A stretch of 64,000 nucleotides of DNA from Heterobilharzia americana (lineage: Eukaryota > Platyhelminthes > Trematoda > Strigeidida > Schistosomatidae), in the NCBI GenBank assembly GCA_944470555.2, contig OX104132.1, positions 5,713,755 through 5,777,754 on the forward strand, in the 5' to 3' direction. This document shows positions 1 through 11,630 of this stretch, piece after piece. How positions within the stretch are numbered: the first letter of the stretch is position 1; every line of letters starts with the position of its first letter. The translations under genes were made by a program, and so were the position numbers. The notes beneath the pieces are model-generated. The model was given only the letters and a program-made list of their open reading frames with translations, did no database searches and was not told the DNA's origin.

Positions 1-640
1 ACTGAAGAGATCTTGTTCATCTGTAAGCTACAGCAGTTTCGAAAGACTTCAGTGTTCCAGTAGCAATCTTGTAGACGTTCTTCGTGTAAGATGAGATAAT
101 CCATCAGTTGATTTCTAATTATGACTTTTTTTGTTGACGAGAAAGTCGATAGGTACATTTTAACGAGGCTTTGAGGATACCTGTTTCTTTCGAGAGACAG
201 CTACTGTCTGGTTTCATTTATTCTAGGTTTGATGCAGTGAAATGTCTTCTTCTGCTGAACAGTGTTTTCGTGCAACCGGTTTCATATGTTGTTAGATTGT
301 TACTACTGTAGATGAGAATTTGGTCCATGTATACTTCATTTTCGAATGTTCTCGAATCCGTCTTCTTGATGAGAACATGTAAAACTGCAATTTCGTTGTT
401 TGATGCCTCTTCATTAATGATTTCGATCTCATCGAAAACACTGTAGACTAATTTTTAAACCTTTTTCAATGCTTTTTTTAAAGATCAAAGGGTGTCATCT
501 ACATATCAACTTCAAATTTTTGATGATACAACAGTTTCTATTCCTTGCATTTCTGCTGCTGCAGTCAATCCTGATATATGAAATCACACTGCTGTTCGTC
601 TTATCTGTTTATAGAGTCTACCTTTGAACTAGAAACTTTA
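1..640 (-). mobile_element. Penelope-like element remnant, RT palm to linker
   Basis: Read on the minus strand from about 600 down to 1, this shows the C-terminal half of a Penelope-like reverse transcriptase. A segment resembling the family's MQ.IE block comes first. A YVDDTL catalytic motif lies near 505-520. Next comes a stretch with the spacing of the Penelope thumb, in which NNEIAVLHVLIKK resembles the usual NNQLPFLDVLV. At about 40-110 is the linker that precedes the GIY-YIG nuclease (ATGTLKSFETAVAY resembling ARLLKPFGITVAH). Stops and frame changes occur throughout, so it is dead. The element runs off the left edge, so the nuclease is not visible. The family call rests on motif order; the subfamily is not determined. 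Confidence 0.7.
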
Positions 641-1009
641 TAAATGATGGAAGAGATGGGACAATGCAAGGGAGTGCACATTTGATAAATCAACGTCATT
701 CGATGAATACACTCATTTTTCGGATTTCGTACATTTGCAGTTCAAACGAAATTTAGTGGTCCAGCGAGCGACATTTATTTACTCAGACGATATTTCTAAT
801 GAAGAGCCAAAGATTTCCGTGATATTTTCAGTAAAGTTTCTACCTACACGTCTAAAGTGAAAAGCAAAGCAGCAATAGTTTCAAGATGACATCTGTGAAA
901 TGGTAATATTGGGCTTAAGAAATGCTACACGAAGATCATTCACTTCAGCTAAGTTATGCTACTTATTCTACGGTTGATCACGACTAAATTTGATCCCTAT
1001 CGGATCACG
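641..1009. other. Unassigned AT-rich stretch
   Basis: I see no coding signal or recognisable repeat. The Penelope remnant to the left may extend into it in a form too decayed to read. Confidence 0.4.
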
Positions 1010-1340
1010 GATGTTTGCTGCTCAGGAGTCCCTTACTAGGACGAAACAGCTGTCCAGTGTTCTCAGGTTTTCAGTGGTACTCCAACTGATGTCAGTTTGT
1101 GTTGACAACTACACTGAATTCAATAAATCCCCAAGAACCCCAAAGTAAATTACTGTACTCAGCAGTAGCATGCTTTGCGATGAATATCTTGACGTTTCAG
1201 TAAGAGACTGTGACCTGTGGAGTCATCTGTTTGAAGATCTTGGTGAATAGTCGCGCTATACTGCAAACAGACAGAAAAAGGAAAGTTTGAACTATGGAAC
1301 TCGAACTCATTGACTGAAAGGATGATCGCTATTCTTAATA
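1010..1340 (+). mobile_element. Hammerhead SINE, family B, degenerate
   Basis: The 5' part (1014-1062) is a hammerhead-like block with ACTAGGACGAAAC, a palindromic stem III (ACAGCTGT) and a GTC cleavage triplet, but the conserved CTGA is CTCA, which should inactivate it. It is followed by the family's linker (ACTGATGTCAG) and then by the body (GACTGTGACCTGTGG at about 1205) seen in the copies near 9.4, 40.9, 44.7 and 52.9 kb. The second hammerhead that bounds the body elsewhere is missing; the trinucleotide array starts about 100 bp farther on. Confidence 0.65.
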
Positions 1341-1445
1341 CTATTAACACCACTATTATTACAGTTTTTCCCATTACAGTCGTATTTAATTCTTCTTCAG
1401 TAATTGGTCTTATAACATAACCATTCATTCTCTCATCTTGTTGGT

Positions 1446-1447
<2 letters not shown>

Positions 1448-1516
<69 letters not shown>

Positions 1517-1545
1517 ACACTACTACTCACACTACTACTACTACG
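1448..1545. repeat. (ACT)n / (AGT)n trinucleotide array
   Basis: A run of ACT units with a few interruptions (AACACT, CTCACACT). Read on the minus strand it gives a long open frame of serines (1554-1159), which is best treated as a product of the repeat. A shorter array with the same CTCACACT interruption lies at 8346-8390. Confidence 0.9.
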
Positions 1546-2515
1546 AGCTGTCAAACCTTTGACAAGTTTACACTTCAGTTACTCTATACGTTAGCTGTCG
1601 TTGTAATTAACTGATTCCATTATTTTTGTATCCCCCTATGGTTTGAGGCTGATAATCTATCATTAACACTTTTTTTGACTGGAGGAGAAAAGAAGATTAT
1701 AGTGGCAACAGGAATCGAAACTTTGGCCTGCAGATTACCGGCTGTGTTCTACTGACTAAACTACCAGATACAAAATTGTAGCGTAGTTTGTGCAAATAAT
1801 TCAAATTAAGAAGACTCTTCGGATCTGTTTACTCTTCACCTTTCCGTCTGATAAATTTCATCATTTTCTACTGTAGTGAATAGTACAAGTTAGGCGATTA
1901 GATAGTTATAGTATAAACGGGCAACACAAATAAAATAATAAGAAACGCCCTGAATTTAATTTCTCACTCTATAAACTCGTATATATGCATAGATATAAAC
2001 ATACATGTACTCAGATACATGCAGGAAAGCATTGAAGTAACCTGATTATTTTATTTTAAGGGACAAAAATTATTGAAATTTTTTACTATAAAATAAAATT
2101 CACAGTCGAACAATTTTTTTACAGATAGATAAATGCATACATGTACATCCTGGCAACTAGATTGTGTATACATTGTTTTGTTAACCTTGAAACCGAACTC
2201 AGGTCGTCGCTATAACAATATAATTGTTATTGATCAAAATTATTGTTATTACATACTTCAGTTTGTGCACTATTGGGTGTAAACGAAAAGTTCAACTTTT
2301 TCTGTTCTTGAAAACATTTTTTTGTTTGTCGGCGGTTGAATTGATTGCATAGTGAAAAATGTTTCTATTGAATGACAAGTAAAAGTGGGTTTTGTTTCTA
2401 TCTTAGAAATCCTTTTTTTCAACTTGAGTTACGACATTTACTGTGATTACTTTTCGCTTTGATTCAATAAAAATAATATAAAATGGGAATCGTTGGTTTG
2501 ATTTTTATGTTCGAT
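1546..2515. other. Unassigned AT-rich stretch
   Basis: Low-complexity A/T runs and no open frame with a coding look. No recognised repeat was found, apart from the array just upstream. Confidence 0.4.
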
Positions 2516-2516
2516 T

Positions 2517-2737
2517 TGGAGGTTCACGGGAGTTTATTGTCTTCAAATTCGTATTCATCATAGACTGACATCAACTGAAAGGACATTCAAAACCTGAGAG
2601 CACTAGACAGCTGTTTCGTCCTAGTATGGAACTTCTCAGTAGTGCGCACCTATGACCCTAGCAGGGCTCGAGCCCAGGACCTTCAGGCTCCGTGGCTAGC
2701 ATGTCACTGCTGAGCTACTGGTTCGGGATCTAATGGT
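2517..2737 (-). mobile_element. Hammerhead SINE, family B, reverse copy
   Basis: Minus strand: a tRNA-like head at about 2737-2650, with a B-box-like GGGCTCGAGCCC, is followed by a hammerhead at 2649-2598. Stem I GCACTA/TAGTGC is fully paired, and both sides have changed together relative to the usual GCACTG/CAGTGC. GAAA, palindromic stem III and GTC are kept, but CTGANGA reads CTGAGAA (G8 to A), which should abolish cleavage. The downstream linker ends near 2517. It abuts the next copy head to head. Confidence 0.75.
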
Positions 2738-2905
2738 CTAATGACCCTTGGTGGGGTCATGGGTGCGCACTGCTGAGGAGTTCCATACTAAGACGAAATA
2801 GCTGTGCAGTGCTCCCAGGTTTCCAGTGTTTCTCCAACTGATGTCAGTCCATGATGAATATCAACTTGGTTTCAATGTGCTTACAATAAGCAACTTCTAA
2901 GCACC
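2738..2905 (+). mobile_element. Hammerhead SINE, family B, head-to-head partner
   Basis: The hammerhead at 2765-2812 keeps CTGAGGA and GAAA, and has stem I GCACTG/CAGTGC. The triplet before the cleavage point reads GTG instead of GTC, and guanine at that position blocks cleavage; stem II also has a mismatch. The usual tail (CAACTGATGTCAGTCCATG) follows to about 2850. Only the last part of the tRNA-like head is present. Confidence 0.75.
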
Positions 2906-3300
2906 ACTCCGCTGATTGAATAATTCTACTACTGTATAACAGATTCAAGTAACCGTTCCTATATCGTGTGGAAAATCCAAATATTTTTATCAGTATATAA
3001 TATGTACTTTGAAAGGTGGGACAAGAACACTGACTGAAACATATTTAGAAAATAACTATCCATCAAAATTTATTATTTGGTACAAAGAAGCCAGAACCCC
3101 GAAGCCTGCTCTTCACTTTGTCCCAGAGAAACATATCTTTATCAGTCTTCGTACAAAGGTGACTCTCATGGCGCTATCCTTAAGATGGAAGTTGACGCTG
3201 CTTTTACAATGACTTATTATACAGCTAGGATACGACTGATAGAAATCCTCTAGCCTATAAGTTTCATAAGTTCTTACAGTATCCCATTGGATCTACAAAT
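2906..3300. other. Unassigned stretch with a short open frame
   Basis: A plus-strand open frame of 67 codons lies at 3009-3212 (MKGGTRTLTETYLE at the start). It has no recognisable domain, and no splice or promoter signal that I could support. Probably chance. Confidence 0.25.
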
Positions 3301-3309
3301 TTAAATCCA

Positions 3310-3700
3310 CTAGTGGCGACACAAAATAGGGACAGCTCCTAGATCCATGCAAGTAAGGGCCTCAGAGCATATTTTCAAATGGCTTCTAAAGCGAAACGAT
3401 TCACTTGACCACATAAACCTTGGTAGAAGAGGTACTATTTCTTCGACTCCGAAGTATATTGCTGAGAAAAACCAAAAACACTTCGGTGAATTAAACTATG
3501 AAACCAAGTTCCATCTACTATTATTTTCGCTTGATTGATTTTCACGGTTATTTTGACCTTTAATTTAGCCTTCCTACTTGATCTCTTTTCATATTCTTCT
3601 AATTAGTCCCTTTATGTGTTTACATAAATAACTATTATAAGTACGTGTGTGATCAGATTGTCAAAAAATTGTTGTGAAAATACATTACACAGCTCAGACA
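3310..3700 (+). repeat. Dispersed repeat X, copy 1
   Basis: The segment CTTCCTACTTGATCTC...CATATTCTTCTAAT and its downstream sequence (GTGTGATCAGATTGT) recur in diverged form at 21835-22115. The 5' part holds an open frame at 3347-3538 (ASEHIFKWLLKRN) that could be a retroelement ORF fragment. The family is not recognised. Confidence 0.45.
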
Positions 3701-4020
3701 CTATGCAGTGGTAAAGTTGTTCACCGTATCACTGGGTGACTGAGCATCCATTCACAGGCGGGATATCACAACTATCAAGGTTGTAGATGCGCCCTGTTGA
3801 CAAGACCTAACAAGCCTGAAACCTAGGTCCAGGAATTCCTACCAATCACTTTCAGCCAACTAACATTCATCAAAGTGCATGGTAAGGGTGAGCCTCTTAG
3901 GTTGATGGTCGGTCATATTACAAAATGAACAATAGAATTCACTCGGCAATCAGAACTAGACAACATGAGATTGGTTCCTTTCTCCAGTGACCAATCAGTG
4001 CATTTAATCTTTGTTTATCA
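3700..4020 (+). mobile_element. Hammerhead SINE, family C
   Basis: A degenerate tRNA-like head (CAGTGGTAAAGTTGTTCACC) is followed by a hammerhead-derived block at about 3783-3835. Its palindromic stem III (ACCTAGGT), GTC triplet and stem I CCTG/CAGG are intact. The core is damaged: it reads TTGACAA and stem II is lost. The tail (AGACAACATGAGATTGGT and CCAATCAGTGCA) is the one seen in the family C copies at 17.3-17.7 and 43.4 kb. Confidence 0.7.
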
Positions 4021-4690
4021 TTTTCTAGTCGACGAATAGTTTTGACTTTATCAAAGGACAAGCTTCTAAAATTTTACCATTTTCATGTGTATTTACGAGT
4101 TCAATTACTACTGTATTGACTGTTATATCGGGTGAATGACTAGGTAGGCTAACCACCCTATTACTCAACAACCACCTTTGCTGTTGGGAAAAGTCAATGG
4201 TGCGGTTGATTTTGTCATATTGCTTCGATAGTGGTCACAGAATCGACACAATTTGAGACTTCAAAGGGAATTACCGCATTCCAGTTAACCCTCACGAAGG
4301 ATTTTGAACCCGTATTTTACAAATAACTTAGGCTATAGGAATTTAAATGAACAATTTAAGCCTTTGGGATCTAAAGGAAATTTGTGCAGCTTTCATCCCT
4401 GCCCTGACCACAGAAGACTCGATAAATTACTGTATATACCAAATTTTTAAATGTTCTTCTACTCCTCACTTTCTCCACTGTGACGATACCCATGATTCAT
4501 CCATATTTCAACTTCTTTAACCTTTGGTATATGGTAACCTTACTGTGTTTTTTTTGTAGTTATCGCCCGCTTAGTCCGTCTAAATCTGTGCTTATACAAT
4601 CTAACCGTTTTCTACATTTAAATCACCATTCATATTATCATTATTTTTATTTCATGTCGGTATTGATCATTTGGTTCCCAAATTTTGGTC
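4021..4690. other. Unassigned stretch
   Basis: No recognisable gene or repeat. A T-rich open frame at 4480-4716 is rich in hydrophobic residues but has no supporting signals. Confidence 0.35.
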
Positions 4691-4699
4691 TCTTTTGGT

Positions 4700-4960
4700 C
4701 TATTTTAGTGGTTTAGAAGAGATGGAGGGGAAGATCAGTTCAACTTAGGTTTCGTGCTTGTTAGTACTCATCAGCGTGGTGTTTCTGCAAACTAAAATGA
4801 ACTGATGTCCTCTGAAAGATTCAAACGCACATCTCTCAGTGTTACAGTCAAATATGCTGTGGATAAGTTATTCTGAGCAGCTAATAACTTCCTATGGTAC
4901 TGGATTATGTGCACTGATTAGTCAGTAGAGGGTAACCACCTTCACACTGCCTAGTTCTCA
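4700..4960 (-). mobile_element. Hammerhead SINE, family C, reverse copy
   Basis: On the minus strand the order is a tail fragment (about 4960-4895), a tRNA-like head (about 4880-4810, B-box-like GTTTGAATC), and a hammerhead at 4795-4745 with intact CTGATGA and GAAA. Stem II is weakened (GTA opposite CAC), stem III is ACCT/AAGT and the triplet is GTT. Stem I does not pair well. The tail-head-hammerhead order implies a unit cut from a tandem or circular template. Confidence 0.65.
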
Positions 4961-4965
4961 GTGCA

Positions 4966-7100
4966 ATCTTCCCTAGTTAACTAGTCCACTAGTTACTAGC
5001 CTGTCCTAAGCCCAGATAAAGAGGTAAGGTTGAGCATAGGGCTAGTAACCCTACCCCGTAAAACCAATTCAATCGCTAAATAAACTTCAAAGCACAAAGA
5101 AAATATAAAACATAAAAACAAACTTATTACTCGCTGGAATCGGAGGTATGAAGTGGCACCAGTCGGTGAAAGCCTTCGGGAAGCCATCCGATCTCCTCCT
5201 GCAGGATCATGACAGCAAGGTTCAACTCAAAAGGAAGGAAGAAAAGTCAATATCATACAATGTTACGCTATGCACCTACAAATAATTCAGATGAAGAGAA
5301 GAAGGAGGAATTCTATAGACAACTACAAACAATACTAGACAAGACTCCACTCCAGATGGCAACATCAAAATTCTAATGAGTGGAGTAACATGGATGTCAA
5401 ACTGGGAGCAGACAATACAGGAAGAGAACTCATCATGATTCGAGAAGCACTCGGTGGAATGAATGAGAATGGAGAACTGTTTTAAGATTTCCGCGCATTC
5501 AACTGTTTGGTAATCCGAGGCAGTGTGTCTAAACACAAGAATATTCACAGAGCGACACGGATTCGATTTCACCAGACACCACGACACACTGAAAATCAGA
5601 TCGACTTCATCTCAATCTCACGAAAGTGGAGACGAAGTCTACTGGACACAATATTAAGAAGAGGAGTGGATGTAGGTTCACAACACTCACTATCTAATGC
5701 AAGGAACCTTCCAAATCAAGTTGAAAGCCTTTAAGGAAGTTGGCGATAGACCACATTTGAAGTTCAACACCCAGAACAGAAAGTGAACTGAAGGACGAAT
5801 CTGCAAAGCATATCTTCACATGGTCAGCCATGAGAACACAATGGTAGACATTGAGCAACATCCCTGAAGAAACCTGTGTGGAACAACACTGGAACTCTTT
5901 GAAAGCTATGTGGAAAGAAACCTACACAACCGTATTAGGAAGGAAGAGGAAGAGGAGGAGGTAAGACAAGGAATGACTATCGACGGACACATGGAAGCTG
6001 ATAGAGCAGGGAGAGGGGGATGGTGAAGCAGAAGATGAACCAGTGCAGTGCAGTGCAGGGATGCACAACGAAAAGAAGAACTGAATACAACGTATAAAAC
6101 AATACACTGGACAAAGAAGTGAAGAAGAGTGCACGCAAAGACAAAAGACACTTCTACGACACACTGGCAGGTGAAGCAGAACAGGCTGTAGGTAAGAGAG
6201 ATAGAGGGAGACCTGACAACATTATATCAAATAACCAGGTTACTATCTGGGAGGGAAGAGATCAACGGAGACGAAACCAGTGAAAGTTAGTGAAGGAGAC
6301 GTAGCTAGTACCAAAGAGGATAAACAAAGGAGACAATGGACTGAGCACCTCAAAAACTCTGGAGTCAACCACCACCACCTCCACCTACAACTCTTGCAGA
6401 TATAGCACTAGCAGCCCAGAGACAGAATTACCAGTGAACATAAGCCCTCCGACAAAAGCTGAGGTCTTCAACGCCATAAAGCTGCTGAAAGCCAGGGAAG
6501 CAAAAGGACCAGATGGAATTCCTCCAGAAACACTAAACAGACGCATAGACGTCAGTAGCGGTCAGGCTGGCACCGCTATTGCAGAAAGTTTGGGAGGAAG
6601 GAGAGGTACCTGCCCATTGATTGGAGGAAGGACTACCTTGTCAAACTTCCAAAAAAAGGCGACCTGAGTCTTTGCAAGGAGTGGCACGGAGTCATGCTGC
6701 TGTCCACAACTAGCAAAATATTAAGCCCGCATCTTCCTGGAGAGACTAAACAATGCTCTGCATTCAAAATTACGACCGGAACAGGCTGGCTGGATTCAGA
6801 AAGAAAAAATCATGCGCAGATCAATTTGCACTGCTACGCTGCACATCATCATAGAACAGAGTATATAATGGCTGTCAACTCAACTCTACCTCAACTTCAT
6901 CTATTTTGAAAAGGTCTTCCTTCGACAGAGTCGACCGAGAAGTAATTCGGCAACTGCTTCAACACTACGGTTTTAGTTCCACAAAACTTTATCAACCACA
7001 TTCAACAGCTAAATGCTATCTGATGCTATATGTTGAGTGATTCACAACGGAAAGATCAGTGACGCCTTCGAAGTGAAGTCAGGATAAGACTTTGGCAAAA
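4966..7100 (+). mobile_element. RTE-clade non-LTR retrotransposon, defective copy A
   Basis: This starts with the family's 5' sequence (ACTAGTTACTAGCCTGTCC), is close to the copies at 29.6 and 46.9 kb, and stops abruptly within the RT near 7095. Compared with those copies it has lost about 270 bp of the endonuclease at 5190. The endonuclease SDH catalytic motif reads SQH (5678-5686), and in-frame stops lie near 5483 and elsewhere. RT remnants include KGPDGIPPE near 6506. The stops and the SQH change are shared with copy B. It cannot encode anything; transposition, if recent, was in trans or by segmental duplication. Confidence 0.85.
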
Positions 7101-8340
7101 ACAAGGAATCACACAGACGGCAATCAGGAAAAACTACTAAACCAATTGTGGAGAAAACCTTTTACCTCACTTCTTTCTAAAGTTTGTGCTGATGACGTTG
7201 TCTAGACTGGAAACGAAAGCTCCAAGATTAAATCATCTAGCCCAGAGAATACATAAGAAGTCTGGTTAACAAGGAATACCGTCTAAGCAAGAGATATCTT
7301 TACATAATCTGTTATTTCCATTATCATTATTTGGCCTTTATTGTGGGTTGAAGCTGACGGAATTAGAAATTCATGTTGAAAACAGCTAGATAAGTGTACT
7401 TTATCTTCAGACAGATATAACTATTCTCACCCTTTTTATCAAGGTAGGAATTCTTCTCAAAAACTACTAAGACGGTGAATATTTTAGTCACTTATTTCAA
7501 TAATATTGATGTGCGTGATGGATGCAGACTATTCATGCCTTCATAACCAATAATGCCACCTGACTATCAAGCTATTAGGCTAAATCTGACACTTGGATAT
7601 CGACAGTAGCCAGACCCTTTTTTAACTGGGAAATAAATCCTCTTATGAAATTCTCCAAATCGGTTAGAACTTGTTACGTTTTATTCAGTTAAAATTTGAA
7701 GCTGTGGAGATTCATCATTGCTCAGACAGATGTGTGTTGTATAGATGAGTTGCTGAGTAACTTTAAAGTTCACGGTATAAATTCTATCTCGCTATTTCGA
7801 CTAGAAAAGTAACTTATTCATAAAATACAGAAATTTAATTAGCTACTTCTATAGTTGTTAAGGTACCCTATAGAGTCACTCGAGTTGTTTGGACTTATCA
7901 CGAAAACCGCTATATTTGGAATAAAACTGAACTTATGCTACTGTGACCATGTTAATGTAAGTGTAAATATATGTATGTAAAGCCGTGTGACTGAGATCCA
8001 TTGAACTGATTGTGTGACTGGTTTTTACGACTGCCTGATATATACACATTCCACTTGCAATGCTTGTTTTCCCTGTATGAGTGTGGAATACTGGCTGTAA
8101 TGAGTTCTGATTGCCAATTAGTTAATTCAACTCCATGGAAGTATGAAAGATTAAGCGTGCTATCCCATATCAGATTATCAGAAGTCATCTTGCGCTCAAT
8201 GAAAGGTAAAAACGAACATGATGATCGATCGGTATAAAGTTAATAAGTAAAAATGCATAAATCAAGAGCTTGAAATATCTATCGGCTTAACAGTCAACAA
8301 TCATAAATAAAAATTGTGCTTATATGTTACGGAGACGAAG
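7101..8340. other. Unassigned stretch containing one exon-like block
   Basis: No repeat recognised. The only coding hint is the block listed separately at 8100-8205. Confidence 0.4.
8100..8205 (+). CDS. Possible host exon, unknown protein
   Basis: From an ATG at 8100 an open frame (MSSDCQLVNSTPWKYERL...) runs to a donor-like AAAG|GTAAAA at 8205. The frame is open upstream to 8010, so an acceptor at TATGAG near 8080 is equally possible. Residue composition looks like real protein, but there is no homology I recognise and no partner exon. Could be chance. Confidence 0.25.
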
Positions 8341-8345
8341 AACAG

Positions 8346-8390
8346 ACTACTACTACTACTCACACTACTGCTACTACTAGTATTACAGTT
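8346..8390. repeat. Short (ACT)n array
   Basis: Imperfect ACT/CTACTG repeats. On the minus strand they encode a serine run inside a 71-codon open frame (8516-8301) that begins MVYKKESDFFDFYTY. Whether that frame is used is unclear. Confidence 0.7.
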
Positions 8391-9239
8391 ATCTGAAGTC
8401 AGCAGAGTATTGTATGTAATATGAAGAATTTCACTACTGTGTTGTAGAGTTGATCCACTCGATTGGACAGTATATGTATAAAAGTCAAAGAAATCGCTTT
8501 CTTTCTTGTATACCATTCCACATATATATAGTACCAGCTAGAAAATGCTAAACTGCTTAAATGCTTCAAACGTTACACCTTAATTTCTGGAAGTGTGACG
8601 TACATATTAGTATTCAGATAACAGATGTTAACGTTCGATTTCACTATGATTAAGAAGTTCATAAAAAGTTACCGTCAATTTTGATGACAATTTGAAAGAA
8701 ACAACAAAAATTGATTCTGTGAACAGTGGACAGAAGTGGTCAAAGATATTAATGGTTTTGAAGAAAACACAGTTAAACAAAGTGAAATCTTAAAAACACG
8801 ATAACGAACAACCGATCACTGTTCCCAGTTTACTGAGATGCACAGAAGAAAGTGAGATTGGGAATTCATGATTTATCAGTCAGGCAAAGTCGAAGATTAT
8901 TTTGACCATTACTATTAAAAAACCCACTATTATAGAGTTATTTGACAAGTCCAATACCTACTTACCTTGCAAGAAATGGAATAAGTTCGTTCACACTGAC
9001 CAACGAGTAACTAATAAAAGCTGGGTCCTATAATTTTCGGCATAAGTGAAGGATGAATATTCAGCAAACAGCTTACACATAATACACAAACCAATGTGAT
9101 ATCCCTTTGTTCATTCTAAAATAACCACTAGCGTGACCACTTACTGACTTTGTGTTGTTTCAATAAAAAGTATGAAGGCTGTGAAACACACCATGCAAGA
9201 TAAAAAATAACCATCCTACTGACAAGAGACCAAAGGAAT
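8391..9239. other. Unassigned AT-rich stretch
   Basis: Nothing recognisable apart from the open frame mentioned with the array at 8346. Confidence 0.4.
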
Positions 9240-9720
9240 GTACACCAGTGAGAAGTTCCGAACTAGAACGAAACAGGTATCCACTGCTCCCAACTACTCA
9301 TTGGTTCCCTAGCTGATGCCATCCCATAATGAAAACACCCTTAAAGTGTATCAGTTATTCAAGAGTCACCAATAGAATTACAGTTCATTGATCATCATTA
9401 TCACGCTCCAAGAAGAATATCTTAAAGTTCTAGTGAGAAGCTATGACCTGTGGGATCAATCAAGTTAGGTATAAGAACAAATATTCGTCAATGATATTAG
9501 ATGATGGTCACATTATATTGAGAATTGACGGAAATAACAAATGTGAATCACTGGATTGAAGGTCAGGTAATGTGCTCACTACAAGATCTGAAATTTCTCG
9601 GTTCTCTCTCTTGACGCGCCGTGAGTTTATATTTCTGAAAGTTCAGAACTAGGAGGGAACAGCTATACAGTATTTACATGTTATTGATGGTTCTCTTGCT
9701 GACTTACACTCCTTGAAATC
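9240..9720 (+). mobile_element. Hammerhead SINE, family B, two-hammerhead unit (degenerate)
   Basis: One hammerhead-derived block lies at about 9248-9292 (AACTAGAACGAAACAGG) and a second at about 9636-9680 (ACTAGGAGGGAACAGC). The SINE body lies between them, including AGCTATGACCTGTGG near 9440 and AGATGATGGTCACATTAT near 9500. Both cores are mutated. The spacing of about 385 bp between blocks on one strand matches the two-ended layout seen at 15.1-15.6 and 44.5-44.9 kb. Confidence 0.6.
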
Positions 9721-10590
9721 TAACAGAAATCCTTTTGATAGGAACTAAGTAAACCCTGTGATAGATATTCACAGACAGACGTCAGATGCGACGCTAAAAA
9801 CATGTTCAGCGATCAAAATATAGGAAATTCACTTGAACCTGAGGACTTTAGATCTTAGTCAGTTAAGTAGAAATGTCATAACCCTAACCACTTAGATGAA
9901 ACGAGTATAAGTCAGTTGAGTTGTCGAAGATCAAGTAAATACCAAGCCCGTAAACAAGAATAAAAGGAATCACTAGTTTATTTGTATATTTAGTCAAAAG
10001 GATATGATTTCCAATAATATTCACTTTCTTAACAAACTCAATTGAAAATGACACGCAGAGTGATGAGAAACTGTCTAAGGAGAGAAAATCTGAGGTTGGA
10101 GAATAGTAAGACAATAAGAATAGATCATGGGTGGTGTTTATCCATGGAATACAGAAGACAGTTTTCTTCCCACTTGAAACTCATATCCATCTTTTTTTGG
10201 TGCAGAATAGGAAGAAACCCAAATCCTGGTCTCCACTACTAACCATTTTCCATCACTGGTATCGAACTAAAATAGCCAGTAATATCAAGGCATCTGCACA
10301 CAACCTCGTAAACGAATTGCAGTTCATCAATTCGATCCACAGAACAATGCCATAACCTTGGAAATACTCATATGTTAGAAGTAATATTCTTCATTGTTCT
10401 AGATATTCACATTACCCGAAAAAAAGACAGTGAATTTTCAGCTGTTAACTTATTTCATACAATCAGTTACTCATCAGTTATTTTCATTCGATTTTGTCTA
10501 TCAACTACTAAATAATTTCATACGATTTCTATTTAACTGAAGGTAAACAAAAAGGCTGAATTATTTATAGAACAATAGTCTTGTAATTTA
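9721..10590. other. Unassigned AT-rich stretch
   Basis: No convincing gene or repeat. Short overlapping open frames near 10042-10355 have no supporting motif. Confidence 0.4.
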
Positions 10591-11427
10591 CAGGCAAAAA
10601 CTAACAAGTTGACAGAAGAGGCAGAGCAGTGAAGATGGGACTTCAAGTGAACGTAGAGAAGACAGGGGTGATGATGATAATACCCAACCACCACCACCAC
10701 CACCACCACCACCACCAGCAACAACAAGCTCTAATCATCATTAACGGGAGAAACTTAAAGGAAGCTGTCTCTTTCACCTACCTAGGCGGCACTGCTTCAA
10801 TACAGGCGGCACAGATGAGGATGTCAAACCAAGATCGGAAAGACAGCAAGACAGGCTTTCATTAATCTGAAATCAGTGTGGAGATTTACTGCACTCAGCA
10901 TCAAAAACAAGATCCGAATTTTCAACACTAATTCAATCAAGTTAGTGCTACTATGTGATGGTTGAGAGACTTGGTGCATTACGAAAAGCATTTCCAACAA
11001 ACTACAGACATTCATCAACAGCTGCCGCCTACGCTCGTTACTGAAGCTCAGATTGGAAGGCAGGAAAGAATAAGCAACAGGGAACTCTGGCTGATTGACT
11101 GGCAACGAACCAACCAAGAACCTATCGCAGAACCTATATGCAGTGGAAGAAAGTGGAGATGGATTGGATTGGGCATGCACTGAGAAGACCACTCGGGAAC
11201 ATCACGCACCAGGCACTCGAGTGGAACCCAAAGGTGAAACGACGAGTTGGACGTCTCAGCTGAGGGTGACATGGAGGAGATGGTGTGAGGAAGAAATGAG
11301 AGCTACTGAGCAGTCTTGGAGCCAGGTTCAAAAGATTGCAGAGAAGAGAGTGAAATGGAGACGTGCTAATGAAGCCCTATGTTCCACTAGGAACCCAAGG
11401 GACAAATAGAATAATAATAATATACTA
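10591..11427 (+). mobile_element. RTE-clade retrotransposon, 5'-truncated copy C
   Basis: The 3' end of the same RTE family as the 46.9 kb element, from just after the RT catalytic block to the terminal ACTAGGAACCCAAGGGA and a short AATAATAAT tail. It includes the His/Gln tract (about 10 His then 4 Gln at 10688-10728) and the NGRNLKEAVSFTYLG block. The 5' truncation and trinucleotide tail are typical of RTE insertion. The reading frame is broken several times. Confidence 0.85.
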
Positions 11428-11630
11428 GGAACTAATGCACAGTAAAGGAGATCATATTTAAAGTACAGCTGTAACTGACTCCTGAAATATTTAAATTTCA
11501 GAATAAGGTATACAAACAAACAAAATGAGTTACCATGGGATCAATAATATCTCATATCGTAACAGACATTTTTTGGACAGTCGGGAACTGATAGGCATCG
11601 AAACATTTATCCCTGCTCCAAAATTATGAT
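11428..11630. other. Unassigned interval
   Basis: Lies between the RTE tail and the Penelope remnant; nothing recognised. Confidence 0.4.

Noticed and set aside
1159..1554. 131-codon minus-strand frame with a long serine run
   Set aside because: The frame is created by the (ACT)n array; no splice, promoter or conserved sequence supports it.
5906..6164. Overlapping Ser/Leu/Cys-rich minus-strand frames
   Set aside because: They are antisense to the defective RTE copy A; similar frames occur antisense to copies B and the 46.9 kb element.
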